Source: Candidatus Proximibacter danicus | GTDB taxonomy: Bacteria > Pseudomonadota > Gammaproteobacteria > Burkholderiales > Rhodocyclaceae | Assembly (NCBI GenBank): GCA_016710885.1 | Contig: JADJUC010000031.1 | Location: 1-64,000, forward strand | DNA: 64,000 bases | Reading direction: 5' to 3' | Shown: positions 60,862-64,000 of the stretch, piece by piece | How positions within the stretch are numbered: the first letter of the stretch is position 1 | How the letters are laid out: each line of letters opens with the position of its first letter | The notes under the pieces: model-generated | What the model was told of the DNA's origin: nothing | Databases searched by the model: none | The model's input: the letters and a program-made list of their open reading frames with translations, nothing else | Translations under genes and position numbers: made by a program

Positions 60862-61686
60862 GTGGACCCGATCCTCCTCCTCAAAGCCCTGATCCTCGGC
60901 CTCGTCGAAGGTTTCACCGAATTCCTGCCGATCTCCTCGACCGGCCACCTGATTCTCGCCGGCGACCTGCTCGACTTCAACGACGAGCGCGGCAAGCTGT
61001 TCGAGATCGTCATCCAGTCCGGCGCCATCCTCGCCGTCTGCTGGGAATACCGGGCCAGGATCATTTCAGTGGTCAGCGGCCTGACGCGGGAACGCGCCGC
61101 CCAACGCTTCACCCTCAACCTGTTCGTTGCCTTCCTGCCGCTGGCCGTGCTCGGCCTGCTCTTCGGCAAGGCGATCAAGGCCAACCTGTTCAACCCGATC
61201 GCCGTAGCCACCACCTTCATCCTCGGCGGCTTCATCATTCTCTGGGCTGAAAAGCGCGAGCACCGCATCCGCTTCGAGACGGTCGACGAACTGGGCCTCG
61301 TCGATGCCTTCAAGCTTGGCCTGGCCCAGGCGCTGGCGCTGATTCCCGGTACCTCGCGCTCCGGCGCCACGATCATCGGCGGCCTGTTCCTCGGCCTGTC
61401 GCGCAAGGCCGCGACCGAGTTCTCCTTCTTCCTTGCCATCCCGACGCTGGGCGCCGCCACGGTCTACCAGCTCTACAAGGAACGCCACCTGCTCAGCCTC
61501 GACGATCTCGGCATGTGGGTCGTCGGATTCATTGCCGCCTTCGTCTCCGCTTTCCTCTGCGTACGCTGGCTGCTGCGCTACATCTCCAGCCACGACTTCG
61601 TGCCCTTCGCCTGGTATCGCATCGTCTTCGGCCTGATCGTTCTCGGTACCGCCTATTCGGGAGTGGTCGACTGGTCGCATGGCTGA
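60862..61686 (+). CDS. uppP: Undecaprenyl-diphosphatase
   Basis: 274 aa from GTG 60862. BacA/UppP motifs GLVEGFTEFLPISSTGHLIL and ALIPGTSRSGATIIGGL with about eight membrane segments. Recycles C55-PP for peptidoglycan synthesis at the inner membrane and gives bacitracin tolerance. Its stop overlaps the following hydrolase by 8 bp. Confidence 0.97.
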   Translation: MDPILLLKALILGLVEGFTEFLPISSTGHLILAGDLLDFNDERGKLFEIVIQSGAILAVCWEYRARIISVVSGLTRERAAQRFTLNLFVAFLPLAVLGLLFGKAIKANLFNPIAVATTFILGGFIILWAEKREHRIRFETVDELGLVDAFKLGLAQALALIPGTSRSGATIIGGLFLGLSRKAATEFSFFLAIPTLGAATVYQLYKERHLLSLDDLGMWVVGFIAAFVSAFLCVRWLLRYISSHDFVPFAWYRIVFGLIVLGTAYSGVVDWSHG

Positions 61687-62566
61687 TGGCCCGCTAACTG
61701 ACTACAGCCAACCGGGCCCATTCGCCGTCGACATCAGCAACGGCGAATGGCAGGACACCGGATGCAATCGACGCCTGCCCTGGCGACGCTATCAAGCACA
61801 GACCTTCGACGGTGCGCCCCTGGCGCCGGCACTGCGGGTCTTGTACTCGCACGGCCTTGGCGGTTCGTGCGCCAGCGGCGCAGACTGGCTGGGCCACTGG
61901 GCCTCGTGGGGTATCACTGCCATTGCCATTCAGCACCCCGGTACCGACGAAGCGGCACTTGCCTCCGGATCCCCTCTTGCCCTGCGCCACTTGCTGCGTA
62001 CGGCAGTCGACGCCACACAACTCGCCAACCGCCAGCATGATCTGCTTTTCGCACTCGAGCGTATCGCCGAGGAGGCCCCCGCCGCACTTGGCATTTCCGG
62101 CCACTCTTACGGCGCCGTCAGCGCCCTGCGCCTGATCGGCGAACGCCGTGGCCGCGACGATCTGCCTGCCGACCCACAGATCAAAGCCGCCATACTTTTC
62201 AGCCCCTCTGCGCGTGGCGGCTCACTACCGCTGGCCGAGCGCTTCGCCAGGGTTGCGCTGCCCTGCCTGCACCTGAGCGGCAGCCGCGACAACGGCATCG
62301 GCCCCGGCGACATCAAGGCTGCCGACCGCTGTCTGCCCTTCCGGCACATGCCCGGACCACACCAAAGCCTACTGGTGCTGGATGGTGCCGACCACCGGAG
62401 TCTGGCGGGGCAAGGGCACGGGAGCGCGCTGCAACGTCGTCGCCTGCAGGCGGCCAGCACAGCCTTCTGGCTCGGTCATCTTGCCGGCGATGCCGATGCT
62501 GCCAACTGGCTGAATGAAGGCTTGCCGAAGATGCTGGCAGCGGGGGATCGGCTGGTAAGCAGGTAG
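61679..62566 (+). CDS. Alpha/beta-hydrolase fold protein
   Basis: 295 aa. Oxyanion loop YSHGLGGS, nucleophile elbow GISGHSYGAVSAL (Ser), acid in HLSGSRDNG and His in VLDGADHRSLAG. Similar in outline to PAF-acetylhydrolase/dienelactone hydrolase-like proteins. No signal peptide. Translationally coupled to uppP. Confidence 0.8.
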   Translation: MADGPLTDYSQPGPFAVDISNGEWQDTGCNRRLPWRRYQAQTFDGAPLAPALRVLYSHGLGGSCASGADWLGHWASWGITAIAIQHPGTDEAALASGSPLALRHLLRTAVDATQLANRQHDLLFALERIAEEAPAALGISGHSYGAVSALRLIGERRGRDDLPADPQIKAAILFSPSARGGSLPLAERFARVALPCLHLSGSRDNGIGPGDIKAADRCLPFRHMPGPHQSLLVLDGADHRSLAGQGHGSALQRRRLQAASTAFWLGHLAGDADAANWLNEGLPKMLAAGDRLVSR

Positions 62567-62676
62567 GTCGTTTTATCGGAACCGGACATGGCCAATCGGC
62601 CTTTGCGGACAATGCTCCTCGCCTTGACCCTGCGACTTAGCCAGACTAGACTAACTGAAAACTTATGGAGAGTGCC

Positions 62677-62925
62677 ATGCAAGCCGTCAACATGCTGCAA
62701 GCCAAATCTACCTTATCTCGCCTGGTGGAAGCCATTGAACAGGGCCAGGAGCGGGAAATCGTGATTGCCCGGAACGGCCGCCCTGCGGCCAAGCTGGTGC
62801 CGATAGATGCCGCCCCGGCGGGGATGCGCATAGGCGTAGCCAAGGGCGCGTTTGAAGTGCCTGACAACATTGATGCGCACAATGACGAAGTGTCGCAGTT
62901 GTTCACCGGCGGGGTATCCGCTTGA
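62677..62925 (+). CDS. Phd/YefM-type antitoxin
   Basis: 82 aa from ATG 62677 (SD GGAGAG; ATG 62665 is an alternative). MQAVNMLQAKSTLSRLVEAIEQGQE is the Phd fold with RNGRPAAKLVPID; the tail FEVPDNIDAHNDEV is the toxin-binding segment usual for VapC partners. Its stop overlaps the toxin start (TTGA). Confidence 0.88.
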   Translation: MQAVNMLQAKSTLSRLVEAIEQGQEREIVIARNGRPAAKLVPIDAAPAGMRIGVAKGAFEVPDNIDAHNDEVSQLFTGGVSA

Positions 62926-63308
62926 ACCTCCTTCTCGACACCCATGTGGCTTTGTGGGCCATCACGGATAGTCCGAAACTGCCGGCGACGGCCCGCGAGT
63001 TGATTGCCTCTCCAAGAACGAATGTCTGGGTCAGCGTCGCGAGTATTTGGGAAATCGCCATCAAGCACTCGCTTGGGCGTGGTGACATGCCGATTTCCGG
63101 CCAGGATGCGCTGCGCTATTTTTCGGAATCCGGATATCGGCACCTGCCTATCGAGCCCGAACACGCTGTCGCCATCGAAAATTTGCCTGCGTACCACAGC
63201 GACCCGTTTGACCGCATCCTTGTCGCCCAAGCGCTTGTAGAACCGATGCGATTGATGACTCATGACACGTTAGTCGCCCGTTACAGCGACACCATCATCA
63301 AGATTTGA
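62922..63308 (+). CDS. vapC: VapC-type PIN toxin
   Basis: 128 aa from TTG 62922. PIN acids: LLDTHVALWAI (D6), SIWEIAIKHSLG (Glu), DPFDRILVAQAL (Asp) and THDTLVARYSD. A VapC/FitB-like endoribonuclease; relatives cut initiator tRNA or rRNA. TTG start overlapping the antitoxin stop keeps its level low. Confidence 0.9.
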   Translation: MNLLLDTHVALWAITDSPKLPATARELIASPRTNVWVSVASIWEIAIKHSLGRGDMPISGQDALRYFSESGYRHLPIEPEHAVAIENLPAYHSDPFDRILVAQALVEPMRLMTHDTLVARYSDTIIKI

Positions 63309-63349
63309 GAGAAAAAAGGGGGGCAGACCCTGTGAGCTTCCCCCGAAAT

Positions 63350-63515
63350 TTCGTCTGCCTGTTGATGTTCGCTGTTGATGTTCGCCTTCGATTGACCCGT
63401 ATTTGCATTTTTGACTGACCCACTATCAACACCGGGGAATGGCGTGCGGAGGCGACTCCAAAGCACTGATGGCGGGTCAATGAAATGCGATCATGTGGGT
63501 CAATCTCATGTGAAA
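63350..63515. other. Short repeats between vapC and the haemagglutinin gene
   Basis: A 13-bp tandem repeat (TGTTGATGTTCGC twice, near 63360-63385) and several GGGTCA/TGACCC motifs in both orientations (near 63395, 63415, 63475, 63497). Multiple short terminal repeats of this kind occur at ends of some insertion sequences, but no transposase is present. No gene. Confidence 0.3.
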
Positions 63516-64000
63516 TTCAACAGCATATCGCTCGACAGGTTGAAACCACTGCTTGATGCGCTGGCGCTGGCGTGGTTGGCAATATCGCTGGTCGTGAGAG
63601 TGGCGGTACTCAGGCGGTTCTTGTTGTCGTCAATCGCCTTCTGCGCACTGGTGATGGCGCTGCCTTTGAGGTCGGTGTCGCCTTTCACGTCTACGTCGAA
63701 GCCTTTGCCGCCGGCGCGGATCGCCGATTGTTCGGTCACGCTGGTGTAGTCGCTCTCGATCCTGCTGTTGCTGGCACTCACGCTGCCGCTCACCGGTGTG
63801 GCGCCGACGCAAAGAGGCGGAATGCACAGGCTGACACTGACGCCAAGGCTCTTCTGCTTGCTGTCGTAGGTGCTGGTGTCCTGCAGGCTTTCGATAGCGA
63901 GGTCGCCGCCGATGTCGGCTTTGACCTGCTCGCCCTTGGCTACGGCGCCCTTCATCGTGGTGTCGCCACCGCTCTTGAGGGTGAGGGTGTCGCCCGCTGT
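63506..64000 (-). CDS. Filamentous haemagglutinin/CdiA-type repeat protein (3' end, partial)
   Basis: The frame is open from the window edge to the stop at 63506 (about 164 residues). Sequence such as GDTLTLKSGGDTTMKGAVAKGEQVKADIGGDL, IESLQDTSTYDSKQKSLGVSVS and DVDVKGDTDLKGSAITSAQ is the haemagglutinin-repeat pattern of two-partner-secreted adhesins and contact-dependent inhibition proteins. It stops without a recognisable toxin domain (ends SDMLLNFT), so it may be truncated or an orphan module. The N-terminus lies outside the window. Confidence 0.8.
   Translation of the reverse strand, partial: TAGDTLTLKSGGDTTMKGAVAKGEQVKADIGGDLAIESLQDTSTYDSKQKSLGVSVSLCIPPLCVGATPVSGSVSASNSRIESDYTSVTEQSAIRAGGKGFDVDVKGDTDLKGSAITSAQKAIDDNKNRLSTATLTTSDIANHASASASSSGFNLSSDMLLNFT

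Overview
High-GC, densely packed bacterial DNA with a betaproteobacterial gene set. Indicators are the rsfS-rlmH-maf-nadD block, paired BPSS1780-type membrane proteins, a DUF2782 protein, thiC behind a TPP riboswitch, and an aerobic-type cobalamin tail (cobC/cobS/cobT/cobU). The best guess is Rhodocyclales (Dechloromonas/Azonexus/Accumulibacter-like). The order is inferred from gene content only; no rRNA or marker gene was placed.

Region 1 (1-13.6 kb) is accessory DNA. On the minus strand lie an initiator tRNA(fMet), two small basic proteins, and a tight array of six tRNA genes (Pro, Tyr, Trp, Phe, Cys, His). A broken HNH endonuclease gene, the RNA ligase rtcB and a conserved rtcB-neighbour gene follow, all in the same direction. 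Several array tRNAs are structurally odd: a class II tRNA(Cys), a tRNA(His) with A54, a tRNA(Tyr) with an extended variable arm. Next come a YecA/SEC-C protein and a recombination module of a ParB-like DNA-binding protein, an intact 844-aa tyrosine recombinase and a second, very large recombinase broken by frameshifts and an amber codon. A RHH/PIN toxin-antitoxin remnant follows. The region ends at the 3' 45 bp of a tRNA(Arg)(CCG) gene, followed by heptamers phased at exactly 11 bp, which looks like an attachment site.

Region 2 (13.9-17.2 kb) is a lipoprotein gene plus toxin-antitoxin pairs: ParE/Phd, RHH/PIN, and a truncated HigB with HigA. Region 3 (17.4-27.7 kb) is mostly chromosomal: a DUF3616 protein, a NERD-helicase, selO, an HD nucleotidase, a WYL regulator, a Gcr-type membrane protein, an NlpC/P60 lipoprotein and gabD.

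Region 4 (27.9-34.3 kb) is a second accessory block. It has an IS91-family element with its own tyrosine recombinase, then an integrase-less run of integron cassettes with two attC sites. A defective IS1595-family element with an 8-bp target duplication interrupts a cassette gene. HigBA- and BrnTA-type pairs follow, lying between a truncated and a complete copy of the same chromosomal gene.

Region 5 (34.3-63 kb) is core genome: RNase G, trhP, maf/rlmH/rsfS/nadD, membrane proteins, polA (apparent frameshift at the domain linker), a FliB-like methylase, cobalamin genes, a histidine kinase/TPR response-regulator pair, a carbonic anhydrase, riboswitch-controlled thiC, an HD phosphohydrolase, uppP and a hydrolase. 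The window ends with a Phd/VapC pair and the 3' end of a filamentous haemagglutinin/CdiA-type gene on the minus strand.

Single-base frameshifts recur in otherwise full-length genes (HNH, recombinase, PIN, polA, a small ORF near 15.6 kb). Each could be genuine decay or a residual sequencing indel; the sequence alone cannot decide.
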